In this document: piece after piece, positions 45,781 to 54,918 of the stretch
Layout of the letters: each line of letters begins with the position of its first letter
How positions within the stretch are numbered: the stretch's first letter is position 1
From: Lachnospiraceae bacterium
GTDB taxonomy: Bacteria > Bacillota > Clostridia > Lachnospirales > Lachnospiraceae
DNA: 64,000 nt
Assembly (NCBI GenBank): GCA_021205755.1
Contig: JAJPWX010000127.1
Coordinates: 41,183 to 105,182 of the forward strand
Direction of reading: 5' to 3'
Program-made: the position numbers and the translations under genes
Notes under the pieces: model-generated
Database searches by the model: none
The model's input: only the letters and a program-made list of their open reading frames with translations
What the model was told of the DNA's origin: nothing

Positions 45781-45829
45781 AAACATTTCCTGGTGTTGCT
45801 TTTTTGGCCGAAAGGGAATGTTTTTTTTC
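45781..45829 (+). terminator. Intrinsic terminator after infA
   Basis: AAAACATTTCC pairs with GGGAATGTTTT (one T-G pair), and the T run extends to 45829. It separates infA from the promoter ahead of rpmJ. Confidence 0.8.
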
Positions 45830-45838
45830 AAAAAAAGC

Positions 45839-45867
45839 TTGCAATTCATTTGCCTGCATGATATACT
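45839..45867 (+). promoter_or_regulatory. Promoter of the rpmJ-rpsM-rpsK-rpsD-rpoA-rplQ segment
   Basis: TTGCAA (45839-45844) and TATACT (45862-45867) are spaced by 17 bases, directly after the infA terminator. It would allow alpha-operon expression independent of S10-spc. Confidence 0.75.
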
Positions 45868-45882
45868 AGGAAAGCTTTTGTG

Positions 45883-45911
45883 AAGGCACTTTCTATTTCT
45901 GTGCCTTTTTT
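45883..45911 (+). terminator. Terminator-like hairpin in the rpmJ leader, possible attenuator
   Basis: AAGGCAC (45883-45889) and GTGCCTT (45901-45907) form a stem running into a T tract, only about ten bases after the expected transcription start and 39 bases before rpmJ. Confidence 0.6.
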
Positions 45912-45949
45912 ACAAAATGCGGAACCAGAGAGGGAAAGGAGGATTAACC

Positions 45950-46063
45950 ATGAAGGTTCGATCATCAGTGAAGCCCATCTGTGAAAAGTGTAAGGTGATC
46001 AAGAGAAAAGGCAGAATTATGATTATCTGCGAGAATCCGAAGCACAAGCAAAGACAGGGGTAA
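45950..46063 (+). CDS. rpmJ: Large ribosomal subunit protein bL36
   Basis: A 37-residue protein, [20 protein letters not shown] and onward, ending NPKHKQRQG. The zinc ligands C-x2-C, C and H are all present, so it is the C+ form. AAAGGAGG is well placed before the ATG. It is too short for most gene finders but is unmistakable. Confidence 0.98.
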   Translation: MKVRSSVKPICEKCKVIKRKGRIMIICENPKHKQRQG

Positions 46064-46541
46064 CACGCACAACTGGCGGAACCGGCAGCATGGCACATTA
46101 TAGCCAGTAAGAAGCTGTCGAAGAACAATATAACGATGGAATAAACGAGTACCCGCGAGGTTCGCTTTTCCGGTATTACGGGGAGGGCAGAGCTTGTGTG
46201 GGAGGACACTCTTACTTATATAGAAACTGCTATTTTCTTTAAGGAAGGATTTTATTTCGTTGCGATATTGCTTTTAATACCGGCACAGGATCAGGCTCTA
46301 CGCGTGCTCTCACACCAAACCGCCGTGAGAGAGGCGAGGCCGCGCAAGGCAGGTCAGAGAATGACAATTGCCATAGCTTAATGAGTCGGAAAGGCCGCGG
46401 GTTCGCGGCTGGGCGGCTATGATTCGCCCCAGTTAGAAACAACATCAAAAGAGCACTCGCAAAAAAACACCGAACAGTGGGCGGGTGCGCTGGTAACGCT
46501 CCTGTATACAGGGGCATTACAGGGAATGGAGGAACAATTAC
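46064..46541 (+). other. 478-base gap between rpmJ and rpsM
   Basis: Most relatives have a short spacer here. I see no convincing gene: a 61-codon frame at 46196-46381 begins with GTG without a ribosome binding site and matches nothing known to me. A hairpin lies at the 3' end (46493-46520, GTAA..GC..CCTGTATACAGG..GC..TTAC) just ahead of the rpsM ribosome binding site. The rest is moderately GC-rich with several short inverted repeats. Confidence 0.5.
46493..46520 (+). promoter_or_regulatory. Hairpin immediately upstream of rpsM
   Basis: GTAA, GC and CCTGTATACAGG pair to GC and TTAC with two mismatches. The stem ends nine bases before GGAGG of rpsM and could be a translational operator. In E. 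coli S4 controls this operon from an upstream pseudoknot. Confidence 0.45.
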
Positions 46542-46910
46542 ATGGCACGTATTTCTGGTGTAGATTTACCAAGAGAAAAACGCGTGGAAATCGGTTTGAC
46601 TTACATCTACGGAATCGGTAGAACAAGTTCAAACAAGATTCTTGCCGCAGCGAATGTAAATCCTGACACGCGCGTCAGAGATTTGACAGACGAAGAGGTT
46701 CGTAGAATTCAGGATGTAGTCAGCGAACATTATATGGTTGAAGGTGAACTCAGAAGGGAGACCGCGCTGAACATCAAGAGACTTCAGGAAATCGGATGCT
46801 ACAGAGGGATTCGCCACAGGAGAAGCCTTCCGGTTCGTGGACAGAACACGAAGAATAACGCGAGAACGCGTAAGGGTCCGAAGAGAACAGTAGCCAACAA
46901 GAAGAAATAA
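46542..46910 (+). CDS. rpsM: Small ribosomal subunit protein uS13
   Basis: A 122-residue 30S head protein contacting the P-site t[29 protein letters not shown], the helix-two-turn-helix and [29 protein letters not shown] are diagnostic. TGGAGG precedes the ATG. Confidence 0.98.
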   Translation: MARISGVDLPREKRVEIGLTYIYGIGRTSSNKILAAANVNPDTRVRDLTDEEVRRIQDVVSEHYMVEGELRRETALNIKRLQEIGCYRGIRHRRSLPVRGQNTKNNARTRKGPKRTVANKKK

Positions 46911-46976
46911 GTCGCGTGAAGGCAGATGACGGGAAGTCATTTGCAGAATTTAAGAAGAAAGCAGGTTAATTTAGAT

Positions 46977-47375
46977 ATGGCAGCTAAAAAAGTTACGAAA
47001 AAAGTGACCAAAAGACGTGTTAAGAAGAACGTCGAGCGCGGACAGGCTCATATCAAGTCATCTTTCAATAATACGATAGTTACATTGACGGATGCACAGG
47101 GAAATGCTTTATCATGGGCGAGCGCCGGCGGCCTTGGCTTCAGAGGTTCAAGAAAATCCACCCCGTATGCGGCTCAGATGGCAGCAGAGGCTGCGACAAA
47201 GGCAGCTCTGGTTCATGGTTTGAAGACGGTAGATGTATTCGTAAAGGGACCGGGTTCAGGAAGAGAAGCAGCGATTCGCGCTCTTTCCGCGAACGGTCTT
47301 GAAGTTACCAGCATTCGCGACGTGACACCGGTACCGCACAATGGATGCCGTCCACCGAAGCGCAGAAGAGTTTAA
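46977..47375 (+). CDS. rpsK: Small ribosomal subunit protein uS11
   Basis: A 132-residue platform protein. [41 protein letters not shown] and the C-terminal [17 protein letters not shown] are standard. The ATG at 46977 has only a weak upstream site (AGCAGG), so coupling to rpsM is likely. Confidence 0.97.
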   Translation: MAAKKVTKKVTKRRVKKNVERGQAHIKSSFNNTIVTLTDAQGNALSWASAGGLGFRGSRKSTPYAAQMAAEAATKAALVHGLKTVDVFVKGPGSGREAAIRALSANGLEVTSIRDVTPVPHNGCRPPKRRRV

Positions 47376-47393
47376 TCAGGGAGGTCTATAGAA

Positions 47394-47987
47394 ATGGCAG
47401 TTAACAGAGTTCCTGTTCTGAAAAGATGCAGATCCCTTGGCCTGGAGCCGATGTATCTGGGATATGATAAGAAGTCAAATAGAGAGCTGAAAAGATCCAA
47501 CCGCAAGGTCAGTGAGTATGGACTGCAGCTCCGTGAAAAACAGAAAGCTAAATTCATTTATGGTGTTCTTGAGAAGCCGTTCCGCAATTACTACAAGAAA
47601 GCGGACAGAATGCAGGGTCAGACCGGTACGAACCTGATGGTTATGCTGGAGTCTCGTTTGGACAATGTTATGTTCCGCCTTGGCTTTGCGAGAACAAGAA
47701 AAGAAGCTCGTCAGATCGTTGACCATAAGCATGTTCTTGTAAATGGCAAGCAGGTGAATATTCCTTCTTACCTGGTGAAAGCCGGCGATACGATTGAGAT
47801 CAAAGAGAAATGCAAGAGCTCCCAGAGATATAAGGATATCCTTGAGGCTACGAATGGCCGCTTGGTTCCGGAATGGCTGGAAGCTGATCCAGAAGCACTG
47901 AAAGGTACTGTGAAAGAGCTTCCGTCCAGAGAAGCAATCGATGTTCCGGTAAACGAGGTGCTTATCGTCGAGTTGTATTCGAAGTAA
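47394..47987 (+). CDS. rpsD: Small ribosomal subunit protein uS4
   Basis: A 197-residue 16S rRNA nucleation protein. The S4 RNA-binding domain holds [34 protein letters not shown]. There are no N-terminal zinc cysteines (the N-terminus is [20 protein letters not shown]), so it is the zinc-free form. It is here inside the alpha operon, unlike Bacillus subtilis where rpsD is separate. Confidence 0.97.
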   Translation: MAVNRVPVLKRCRSLGLEPMYLGYDKKSNRELKRSNRKVSEYGLQLREKQKAKFIYGVLEKPFRNYYKKADRMQGQTGTNLMVMLESRLDNVMFRLGFARTRKEARQIVDHKHVLVNGKQVNIPSYLVKAGDTIEIKEKCKSSQRYKDILEATNGRLVPEWLEADPEALKGTVKELPSREAIDVPVNEVLIVELYSK

Positions 47988-48092
47988 TAAGTACGCATCA
48001 TAAGATACTGACATACTCTTTTTTAATCAGAAAGGAGTATGCCGGTAAATAGATACCCTCAGTCATTAAACCCATAAAGGAGGGGCTATATA

Positions 48093-49052
48093 GTGTTGGA
48101 TTTTAACAAACCAAAAATTGAAATCGCAGAAATGTCAGAAGATAAGAGATTTGGACGATTTGTAGTTGAGCCGCTTGAGCGAGGCTATGGAACGACGCTG
48201 GGCAATTCTCTGAGAAGAATTATGCTTTCTTCCCTGCCGGGCGCAGCCGTCAGTCAGGTCAAAATCGAAGGCGTACTGCATGAATTCAGCTCTATCCCTG
48301 GTGTCAAAGAAGATGTTACAGAGATTATCATGAACATCAAATCGCTGGCGATTAAAAACACCAGTGAAACGAATGAGGCAAAAATTGCGTACATCGAGTT
48401 TGAAGGCGAAGGCGTAGTGACAGGTGCAGATATTCAGGTTGACCAGGATATCGAGATCATGAACCCGGATCAGGTTATTGCGACGCTGAACGGTGGTCCG
48501 GACTCCAGACTGTTTATGGAGCTGACCATTACAAAGGGGCGCGGATACGTCAGCGCGGAAAAAGGTAAGAGTGAGGATATGCCGATCGGAGTGATCGCAG
48601 TAGACGCGATTTACACACCAGTTGAGCGTGTTAATCTTACCATTGAAGATACTCGTGTTGGTCAGGTCACTGATTACGATAAGCTGACGCTGGATGTTTA
48701 CACGAATGCGACACTGGAGCCGGATGAGGCAGTCAGCCTAGCCGCGAAAGTGTTGAGTGCGCACCTGGGACTCTTTATTGATCTCTCTGAGAATGCCAAA
48801 ACGGTTGAAATCATGAATGAGAAAGAGGACAATGAAAAAGAGAAGGTTCTTGAGATGAATATCGATGAACTTGAGTTGTCCGTCCGTTCTTTCAACTGTC
48901 TGAAGCGCGCGGGAATCAATACCGTCGAGGAACTTTGCAACCGCACTTCCGAAGATATGATGAAGGTTCGCAACCTTGGCCGCAAGTCGTTGGAAGAAGT
49001 TCTTGGAAAGCTCAAAGAGTTGGGGCTGTCTTTGAACCCGAGTGATGAGTAA
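48093..49052 (+). CDS. rpoA: RNA polymerase alpha subunit
   Basis: A 319-residue subunit. The N-terminal domain has [30 protein letters not shown] (dimerisation and beta contact), and the C-terminal domain has [22 protein letters not shown] and [21 protein letters not shown] (UP-element and activator contact). The start is GTG at 48093, spaced nine bases from GGAGGGG; TTG at 48096 is a close alternative. A hairpin CATACTC/GAGTATG lies in the upstream gap (48012-48041). Confidence 0.98.
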   Translation: MLDFNKPKIEIAEMSEDKRFGRFVVEPLERGYGTTLGNSLRRIMLSSLPGAAVSQVKIEGVLHEFSSIPGVKEDVTEIIMNIKSLAIKNTSETNEAKIAYIEFEGEGVVTGADIQVDQDIEIMNPDQVIATLNGGPDSRLFMELTITKGRGYVSAEKGKSEDMPIGVIAVDAIYTPVERVNLTIEDTRVGQVTDYDKLTLDVYTNATLEPDEAVSLAAKVLSAHLGLFIDLSENAKTVEIMNEKEDNEKEKVLEMNIDELELSVRSFNCLKRAGINTVEELCNRTSEDMMKVRNLGRKSLEEVLGKLKELGLSLNPSDE

Positions 49053-49142
49053 GCGGAAACTCTTAAGTGTTTGAAATAGTATTATGCCATGCCGTCAGTA
49101 AGCCCGAAGTGCGTGACGGACAAGATATGGAGGAAAACCACA

Positions 49143-49679
49143 ATGTCAGGATATAGAAAACTCAGCAGAACCTCTTCGCAGAGAAAAGCTTTACTGCGCA
49201 ACCAGGTGACCGCTCTGATTTACAGAGGCAAGATCGTGACCACTGAGGCGAAAGCAAAAGAAGTCCGCAAGATCGCCGAGCATCTGATCGCTCTGGCTGT
49301 CAGAGAGAAAGATAATTATGAGACTGTTACCGTTACTGCAAAAGTAGCACGCAAGGACAAAGACGGCAAACGTGTGAAAGAAGTACAGGACGGCAAGAAA
49401 GTTACTGTATACGATGAAGTACAGAAAGAGATCAAGAAGGATAAGCCGAGCCGTCTGCACGCTCGTCGCCAGATGTTAAAGGTGCTTTATCCGGTGAAAG
49501 AAGTTCCGACAGAAGCGGCTGGAAAGAAAAAGAATACCAAGGAAATTGATCTTCCGGCTAAGCTCTTTGACGAGATCGCTCCGAAGTACGCAGATCGCAA
49601 TGGTGGATACACCAGAATCGTAAAGATCGGACAGCGCAGAGGCGATGGAGCTGAGACCGTTGTTCTTGAACTTGTCTAA
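49143..49679 (+). CDS. rplQ: Large ribosomal subunit protein bL17
   Basis: A 178-residue protein, longer than the usual 115-130. The N-terminal [23 protein letters not shown] and the C-terminal [36 protein letters not shown] are standard. A charged insertion of about 55 residues in the middle ([18 protein letters not shown] region) accounts for the length; such insertions are usual in Lachnospiraceae. The ATG at 49143 follows TGGAGG. It is the last gene of the superoperon. Confidence 0.96.
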   Translation: MSGYRKLSRTSSQRKALLRNQVTALIYRGKIVTTEAKAKEVRKIAEHLIALAVREKDNYETVTVTAKVARKDKDGKRVKEVQDGKKVTVYDEVQKEIKKDKPSRLHARRQMLKVLYPVKEVPTEAAGKKKNTKEIDLPAKLFDEIAPKYADRNGGYTRIVKIGQRRGDGAETVVLELV

Positions 49680-49726
49680 TATCTGTATTTTTGCTTGTGA
49701 AAGCACAAGTGATTGAATAAAGATAG

Positions 49727-49757
49727 AAATCCGTCTGTTAAATACAGGCGGATTTTT
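49727..49757 (+). terminator. Terminator of the ribosomal protein superoperon
   Basis: AAATCCGTCTGT and ACAGGCGGATTTTT pair (one T-G) around TAAAT and end in T5. It lies 48 bases after the rplQ stop codon. Confidence 0.9.
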
Positions 49758-49822
49758 GTATTTCCTGTCATTCTATCCCTGCTATTCTGGTCAGTGAAAA
49801 AGAACAGAGAAAGGAATCCTTT

Positions 49823-51151
49823 ATGCAAAAGCAACCTCGTCTGAAGAACCTGTATTACGCAAAAGAGCTCCGTGTGATTTTGCCCCTTTTTTTGATCTGT
49901 CTTTGCTGGATGGCGTGGAGCTCACCCGCTCAGGCAGCGAAATACGTAAAACAGTCGAATACAACGGTTTGCATCACATCAAATCAGACGGGTTGGATTC
50001 AGCTGTACGGCGACTGGTATTATTATGACAGCAATGGCCGTCTGCGCTATGGCTCGATCAAATATAAGGGGAATTACTATTACAGCGCAAAGGATGGCAA
50101 GCGGGTAACCGGATTTGTAACCCGCAATGGCTCGAAGTATTATTATTCCAAGAAGACTGGAATTATGCTGCGGAGCCGCTGGCTGACTACAACCTCAGGC
50201 AAAAAATATTATCTGAATGAATCGGGAAAAGCCCTTACCAAAGAATGGCTTACTCTGGATGGAAAGAAATACTACTTTAACGCAAATTCACGAATGGTAA
50301 CTGGCTGGAAAAAAATCAAGGGGTATTATTACTATTTTGATTCAGACGGCGTCCTGGCGACGAGTAAGTGGGTGGGCATTTATTATGTGAATGAAAACGG
50401 ACAACGCACCTCTGAGACAAGATCAGTAGTATCATCAAATAAGGCTAAGACGAAATATACCTATAAAAGTGCTACTTTGAATATTGAATTGTTAAAAAAG
50501 TCGACCCACGGTGTTTCCTACTGGGTGGCACATATCAAGACTTCCAGTTCAGATCAGCTGAAGTCTGCCCTCTCATATGGAACATATGGAGGAACGAGAC
50601 AGACTACATCAAGTGCGGTATCGTCGAATGGCGGAGTCATTGGGATAAATGGAAGTGCTTTCAGTTATTCCACCGGGCAGCCATCTCCGCTGGGGATGTG
50701 TATCAAAAACGGAGTGATTTATGGGGATTACACAACCAGCTATACGGTGATGGCAGTAAAGTGGGACGGCACAATCTATACGCCGGCACAGGGGTTGAGC
50801 GGGGCAGATTTGCTCGCGGAGGGCGTAAAGGATACTTATAATTTTGGACCCGTGCTGATCAGCGGCGGTGTTGCACAGCCTTCCATTGCTGAGACACAGA
50901 AATACTATCCGCGTACGGCGATTGGTATGGTTGCGAAGAATGATTACGTGATTGTGGTTACGGATACAGGGAATTATACGGGGCTGAACCATTCCGATCT
51001 GGTTAGTATTTTTCAGTCCTACGGCTGCCAGTATGCTTACAACCTGGATGGCGGCGGATCTTCTACTCTGTATTTTAATGGACAGGTAATGAATGAGCTG
51101 ATCAATGACTATGAACGGCCATGCGCGGATTTTCTGTATTTTACGGAATAA
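49823..51151 (+). CDS. Secreted wall-binding repeat protein with phosphodiester glycosidase (NAGPA) domain
   Basis: A 442-residue exported protein. The signal peptide (VILPLFLICLCWMAWSSPAQAA) is followed by about seven tyrosine/glycine repeats (WYYYDSNGRLRYGSI, YYYFDSDGVLATSKWV; residues 50-195). Residues about 225-442 match the phosphodiester glycosidase domain (NAGPA, formerly DUF2233): GGVIGINGSAFSY, PLGMCIKNGVIYGD, YPRTAIGMVAKNDYVIVVTDT and the C-terminal YNLDGGGSSTLYFNG. Family members cleave sugar phosphodiesters in mannose-6-phosphate tagging or bacterial exopolysaccharide. The substrate here is unknown, perhaps a wall teichoic acid or capsule. Confidence 0.92.
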   Translation: MQKQPRLKNLYYAKELRVILPLFLICLCWMAWSSPAQAAKYVKQSNTTVCITSNQTGWIQLYGDWYYYDSNGRLRYGSIKYKGNYYYSAKDGKRVTGFVTRNGSKYYYSKKTGIMLRSRWLTTTSGKKYYLNESGKALTKEWLTLDGKKYYFNANSRMVTGWKKIKGYYYYFDSDGVLATSKWVGIYYVNENGQRTSETRSVVSSNKAKTKYTYKSATLNIELLKKSTHGVSYWVAHIKTSSSDQLKSALSYGTYGGTRQTTSSAVSSNGGVIGINGSAFSYSTGQPSPLGMCIKNGVIYGDYTTSYTVMAVKWDGTIYTPAQGLSGADLLAEGVKDTYNFGPVLISGGVAQPSIAETQKYYPRTAIGMVAKNDYVIVVTDTGNYTGLNHSDLVSIFQSYGCQYAYNLDGGGSSTLYFNGQVMNELINDYERPCADFLYFTE

Positions 51152-51169
51152 CATAAGCACATTTTGTGT

Positions 51170-51198
51170 TTGACATTCCGGAAAAACTGTGTTATCGT
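51170..51198 (+). promoter_or_regulatory. Putative promoter of rho
   Basis: A perfect -35 TTGACA (51170-51175) and TATCGT (51193-51198) are separated by 17 bases, leaving a leader of about 135 bases before rho. Confidence 0.6.
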
Positions 51199-51341
51199 AA
51201 TTTCGATCAACGTGAACGTTTCTGTCTAATCAGACAATTGATTTTCCCGTGAAATGAACTGCCCATTATTTCGAAAAATGGGAATGAGAGCACATTGATT
51301 TCAATTCATTATTATTTTATCTGTTTATCTAAGAGGTGTCT

Positions 51342-53582
51342 ATGAGAGAAAAATATGAAACCTTATCTTTGGCAATTTTGAAGGATCTTGCAAAAGCCAG
51401 AGGAATGAAAGGTATCTCGACCCTGAGAAAGGCTCAGCTGATCGATGCGATGGTGGCTCAGGATGAGAAAGAAGGGATCGTGCCGAAAGCGGAAACCGCC
51501 GGAAACGATCAGGAAGCAGAATTCCCATTTGGAGAAAAGGGGACAGAAGAAGACCGGGGTATACCTGAAATGGAGCGGGGGGATGTTTTTGCCGGTCCAG
51601 AGGTGAGCGAGCCATACCCTGCGGAATTGGGAGCTTCATTTTCCACGGATGCGGGAGAGGTAATGTCAGCGGATGAATTATTTTCCAACGACACAGGAGC
51701 GGGAAACAGATTTTCTGCTGCTTCTGAGACAGAAGAGGAAGGGCAGGAAACTTCGGGAGTAGAAAAACCGGGATCTTCGTCCCAAGAAGAAGCATTACAG
51801 GAAGAAAATACCGCGGAATCAGCGGAAAATATCGTGTCGGACGGCTCCCGGGAAAAAGACGCTTTCCGGAATGAGGCAGTGAAAAAGCACACAGAGTCCG
51901 GCCGATCGGAGGAAAGAACTTATCGGAATACGCGAACCACGGGACAAACGGATGATTCAGGAAGAAATACACAGCGGCGCAGACGCGTTGCGGAGAATGA
52001 TAGCAAAACCTCCTCTTATGACCGTGGAAACGGGGAACGACGTACGTATGACCGTACCAGGACGCGGACAGATCAGAACAGTTCTTATGACAATCGCCGA
52101 AGCTATGGCAATCAGAATAATTCGTATGATAACCGCCGGAACTATAGCAATCAAAATAATTCGTATGAAAGCCGTCGGAATTATGGCGAACAGAATAATT
52201 CTTACGGCGAACAGGATAATACATCCGATGTACGCAGGAACTACGCTGATCCAAACAGTTCGAATGACAATCGGAGAAATTCCTATGGTGATCAGGAAGG
52301 ACAGATGAATACCCGCCGGAATGATTCCAATCAGGATATGGTATCAGAAACACACGGCGGATATGAGAATTCCGACAGTCTGCCGGAGACGCAGACGCCA
52401 GCGGAACAGCGGCTCGCGGACGCAGATCGTCCGCCGGCAGAGCTTTCCCAACTGGACAGCGGCCAGTCGGTGAGTGGAATTCTGGAGGTCATGCCGGATG
52501 GATATGGCTTTATTCGCAGTGACAATTATCTTCCCGGTGAGAATGATGTGTACGTTTCTCCGTCCCAGATTCGCCGTTTTAACCTAAAGACCGGAGATAT
52601 CATTTCCGGGAATACCAGAATCAAATCCCAGCAGGAGAAATTCAGCGCTCTGCTTTATCTGAAAAAAATCAATGGCCTGGTTCCGTCTGAGGCGATGAAA
52701 CGCTACAATTTCGAGGACATGACGCCGATTTTTCCGAATGAGAGGCTGCGCATGGAACGCGACCCGAGGGGGATTGCCATGCGGATTGTAGATTTGTTTT
52801 CCCCAATTGGCAAGGGTCAGCGCGGGATGATTGTTTCTCCGCCGAAAGCAGGAAAAACCACACTTTTGAAGGACGTTGCCAGATCGATTCTGAAAAACAA
52901 TCCGGAAATGCGCCTGCTGATTCTGTTGATCGATGAGCGGCCGGAGGAAGTCACTGACATTAAGGAAGCGATCCGCGGAGAAAATGTGGAAGTCATCTAT
53001 TCTACCTTCGATGAGACGCCGGAGCATCATAAGCGCGTGTCCGAGATGGTGATTGAGCGCGCGAAACGCCTCGTAGAACAGAAACAGGACGTTACGATCC
53101 TGCTTGACAGTATTACGCGTCTGGCGAGAGCCTACAACCTGACCGTACCGCCTAGCGGCCGTACACTCTCTGGCGGTCTTGACCCGGCGGCGCTGCATAT
53201 GCCGAAGCGTTTCTTTGGCGCGGCGCGGAACATGCGCGAGGGCGGCAGCCTGACCATCCTGGCGACCGCTCTGGTCGACACGGGCAGCAAGATGGACGAT
53301 GTGGTCTACGAGGAATTCAAAGGGACCGGCAACATGGAACTTGTTCTTGACCGAAAACTTTCGGAGAGACGCGTATTTCCGGCCATCGACATCCCGAAAT
53401 CCGGCACGCGCCGCGAAGACCTCCTTCTCGACCGCGAAGAGCAGGAAGCGATTTACTATATGCGCCGTGCACTCAACGGGATGAAATCCGACGATGCGGT
53501 CGAAAGTATTTTGAATATGCTCATGCACACACGGGATAACCGCGACTTCGTGACGCGAGTGCGGAGACAGAAAGGTGTGTAA
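51342..53582 (+). CDS. rho: Transcription termination factor Rho with large disordered insertion
   Basis: A 746-residue hexameric RNA helicase, against about 420 in E. coli. In order: the Rho N-terminal helical domain (residues 5-42), about 330 residues of acidic then Asn/Arg/Tyr/Ser-rich low complexity (about 45-372), the cold-shock-like RNA-binding domain ([20 protein letters not shown], about 376-440), and the RecA-like ATPase with Walker [13 protein letters not shown] at about 500, Walker [15 protein letters not shown] and the R/Q-loop regions ([28 protein letters not shown]). The catalytic core is intact. The ATG at 51342 follows AGAGGTG. In related genomes rho lies beside rpmE; here an AT-rich insert separates them. 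Confidence 0.96.
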   Translation: MREKYETLSLAILKDLAKARGMKGISTLRKAQLIDAMVAQDEKEGIVPKAETAGNDQEAEFPFGEKGTEEDRGIPEMERGDVFAGPEVSEPYPAELGASFSTDAGEVMSADELFSNDTGAGNRFSAASETEEEGQETSGVEKPGSSSQEEALQEENTAESAENIVSDGSREKDAFRNEAVKKHTESGRSEERTYRNTRTTGQTDDSGRNTQRRRRVAENDSKTSSYDRGNGERRTYDRTRTRTDQNSSYDNRRSYGNQNNSYDNRRNYSNQNNSYESRRNYGEQNNSYGEQDNTSDVRRNYADPNSSNDNRRNSYGDQEGQMNTRRNDSNQDMVSETHGGYENSDSLPETQTPAEQRLADADRPPAELSQLDSGQSVSGILEVMPDGYGFIRSDNYLPGENDVYVSPSQIRRFNLKTGDIISGNTRIKSQQEKFSALLYLKKINGLVPSEAMKRYNFEDMTPIFPNERLRMERDPRGIAMRIVDLFSPIGKGQRGMIVSPPKAGKTTLLKDVARSILKNNPEMRLLILLIDERPEEVTDIKEAIRGENVEVIYSTFDETPEHHKRVSEMVIERAKRLVEQKQDVTILLDSITRLARAYNLTVPPSGRTLSGGLDPAALHMPKRFFGAARNMREGGSLTILATALVDTGSKMDDVVYEEFKGTGNMELVLDRKLSERRVFPAIDIPKSGTRREDLLLDREEQEAIYYMRRALNGMKSDDAVESILNMLMHTRDNRDFVTRVRRQKGV
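52076..52330 (+). repeat. Degenerate repeats coding [14 protein letters not shown] units in rho
   Basis: Units of about 12 codons ([33 protein letters not shown] and similar) recur about six times at roughly 36-39 base steps. They form the Asn/Arg/Tyr-rich core of the Rho insertion. Confidence 0.75.
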
Positions 53583-53653
53583 GCATTATGCGGCACTTTG
53601 CAGAATACAGCGAGTTTTATGGCTGTGGACTCCATAAATAGAAATCAAGGATA

Positions 53654-53688
53654 AACACCTGTCGGAATATTCAGACAGGTGTTATTTA
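53654..53688 (+). terminator. Terminator-like hairpin after rho
   Basis: AACACCTGTC and GACAGGTGTT pair perfectly over ten bases and are followed by ATTTAT, 71 bases after the rho stop codon. Confidence 0.7.
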
Positions 53689-53768
53689 TGTGCAGGCGAG
53701 TAAGGTGTTTTAAGGCTTATGCTGCATCCGGGTCTACGCGGTTGCCTTGGTCGATGCTAAACTGTCCT

Positions 53769-53790
53769 GCGTGCCAGTGGCACGCGTTTT
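53769..53790 (+). terminator. Second hairpin in the rho downstream region
   Basis: GCGTGCC and GGCACGC with an AGT loop are followed by GTTTT. It insulates the next gene from rho readthrough. Confidence 0.55.
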
Positions 53791-53805
53791 GGACGAAAAA
53801 ATGTA

Positions 53806-53834
53806 TTGCAAATTTAGTTTATATATGGTAAGAT
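53806..53834 (+). promoter_or_regulatory. Promoter of the HTH-LPD3 gene
   Basis: TTGCAA (53806-53811) and TAAGAT (53829-53834) are separated by 17 bases, 43 bases before the start codon. Confidence 0.7.
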
Positions 53835-53857
53835 AAAACCACGCATTGCGTGGTTTT
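53835..53857. promoter_or_regulatory. Inverted repeat at the transcription start, probable operator
   Basis: AAAACCACGC and GCGTGGTTTT flank ATT. The repeat begins at the base after the -10 box, so the expected start site falls inside it and the full hairpin would not form in that RNA. Its position suits an autoregulatory operator of the HTH protein; read from upstream it could also terminate. Confidence 0.55.
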
Positions 53858-53876
53858 TGAAGAAGGAGTATCTTAT

Positions 53877-54605
53877 ATGGAATTAAATGAAAAAATCAAA
53901 ATGCTTCGAAGTGAAACAGGTCTAAGTCGGAAAGATTTTTGCGTACAATACGAAATCCCACTTCGAACAATGGAAGACTGGGAAGTTGGTAAAAGAACTC
54001 CGCCGGAGTATGTTGTCAGATTGTTAGCTTATTATATTCAATTGACAAACATTTATAAGGAAAAACCTGTGTTTATGCATCATAATCACAGAAATGTTTC
54101 TATTATTGAGGAGGAGAATGGGAAAAAACTGGTTCTTATAAATGATAAGCGATTTAAAGGCATGGACAAAAATGATTGGAAAGATGTTGAAACATATCTT
54201 GCGAGGTACGTGGGGGAATATTATGAAATAGCTGAAACCTCTGACATTGTATATATAGACAGTGATTTTCCAGATGAGTATGCGAATTCAAAAGAACGAA
54301 TCGGTTTAAAAGGCGCTAATCGGAAGGCAAAAGCAAATGCATCTCAGGGAATACCTGAATTGATTCGTATTGCGTCTAAACCAAAGTGGGAGCAAAACAA
54401 AGAGGAGAAGCATAAGAGGGACGCAAGATTTGGCTGGTACAGATACACGGTGCGATTTGCACTCCCGGTTTACAGCGATAAATCAGGAGAGTTACTTAGG
54501 TATAATGTGTTTGGAGCAAAAATGTTGATCAGACATTCTGAGGATGGTAAAAAATATTTATATGATATATTAACCATAAAAAAAGAAAACGAGCAGCCCG
54601 CTTAA
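53877..54605 (+). CDS. XRE-type HTH protein fused to an LPD3-like domain
   Basis: A 242-residue protein. Residues about 1-55 form a helix-turn-helix (KIKMLRSETGLSRKDFCVQYEIPLRTMEDWEVGKRTPPEYVVRLL broken here: the turn is GLSRKDFCVQYEIPLRTMEDWE). Residues about 145-240 resemble large polyvalent-protein-associated domain 3 (LPD3): KGANRKAKANASQGIPELI, WEQNKEEKHKRDARFGWYRY, VRFALPVYSD, RYNVFGAKMLIRH and KKYLYDILTIKKE. LPD3 is otherwise known to me from phage and conjugative-element polyvalent proteins, where it often sits beside toxin or nuclease domains. The gene is visibly AT-richer than its neighbours and lies between rho and rpmE. It is probably horizontally acquired. AAGGAG precedes the ATG. 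Confidence 0.75.
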   Translation: MELNEKIKMLRSETGLSRKDFCVQYEIPLRTMEDWEVGKRTPPEYVVRLLAYYIQLTNIYKEKPVFMHHNHRNVSIIEEENGKKLVLINDKRFKGMDKNDWKDVETYLARYVGEYYEIAETSDIVYIDSDFPDEYANSKERIGLKGANRKAKANASQGIPELIRIASKPKWEQNKEEKHKRDARFGWYRYTVRFALPVYSDKSGELLRYNVFGAKMLIRHSEDGKKYLYDILTIKKENEQPA

Positions 54606-54738
54606 TCGCGGTGAAAACCCATTTCCTTTTAGAAAATATTTTACACAAAAATAAAAAAAAAGCAAGGGTTTTTGTTGCCTGTTTAATCGATTTGATAATA
54701 ATTGTAAGAGACGAAAATGACAGAGGGGATACTGCTTT

Positions 54739-54918
54739 TTGAGGATAATTATATTCAGAGAGGGATGTTTAGAAAGAAAGGTTTATTCTGTTCTAAAAAA
54801 ATGGCAAGAAAACCATCCAATAACTGCAATTGTAATTTGTACGATGCTGGGGACGATATTATTAAATATAATTGCGGGGATTATATTGGATGCATTTATA
54901 CGCTTTTATTGGAATTGA
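54739..54918 (+). CDS. Small membrane protein (59 residues), TTG start
   Basis: A reading frame missed by ATG-only searches begins TTG at 54739 after AGAGGGG and ends TGA at 54918. The product has an amphipathic N-terminal half (LERKVYSVLKKWQENHP) and one membrane segment (ITAIVICTMLGTILLNIIAGIIL). The overlapping 69-codon ATG frame at 54717 gives an unconvincing Cys/Asn-rich product. It lies in the same AT-rich insert as the HTH-LPD3 gene, 133 bases after it. It may be a partner or a remnant; function unknown. Confidence 0.5.
   Translation: MRIIIFREGCLERKVYSVLKKWQENHPITAIVICTMLGTILLNIIAGIILDAFIRFYWN

Noticed and set aside
46196..46381. 61-codon frame between rpmJ and rpsM
   Set aside because: GTG start without a ribosome binding site, no recognisable family, and composition like random translation of a structured spacer.
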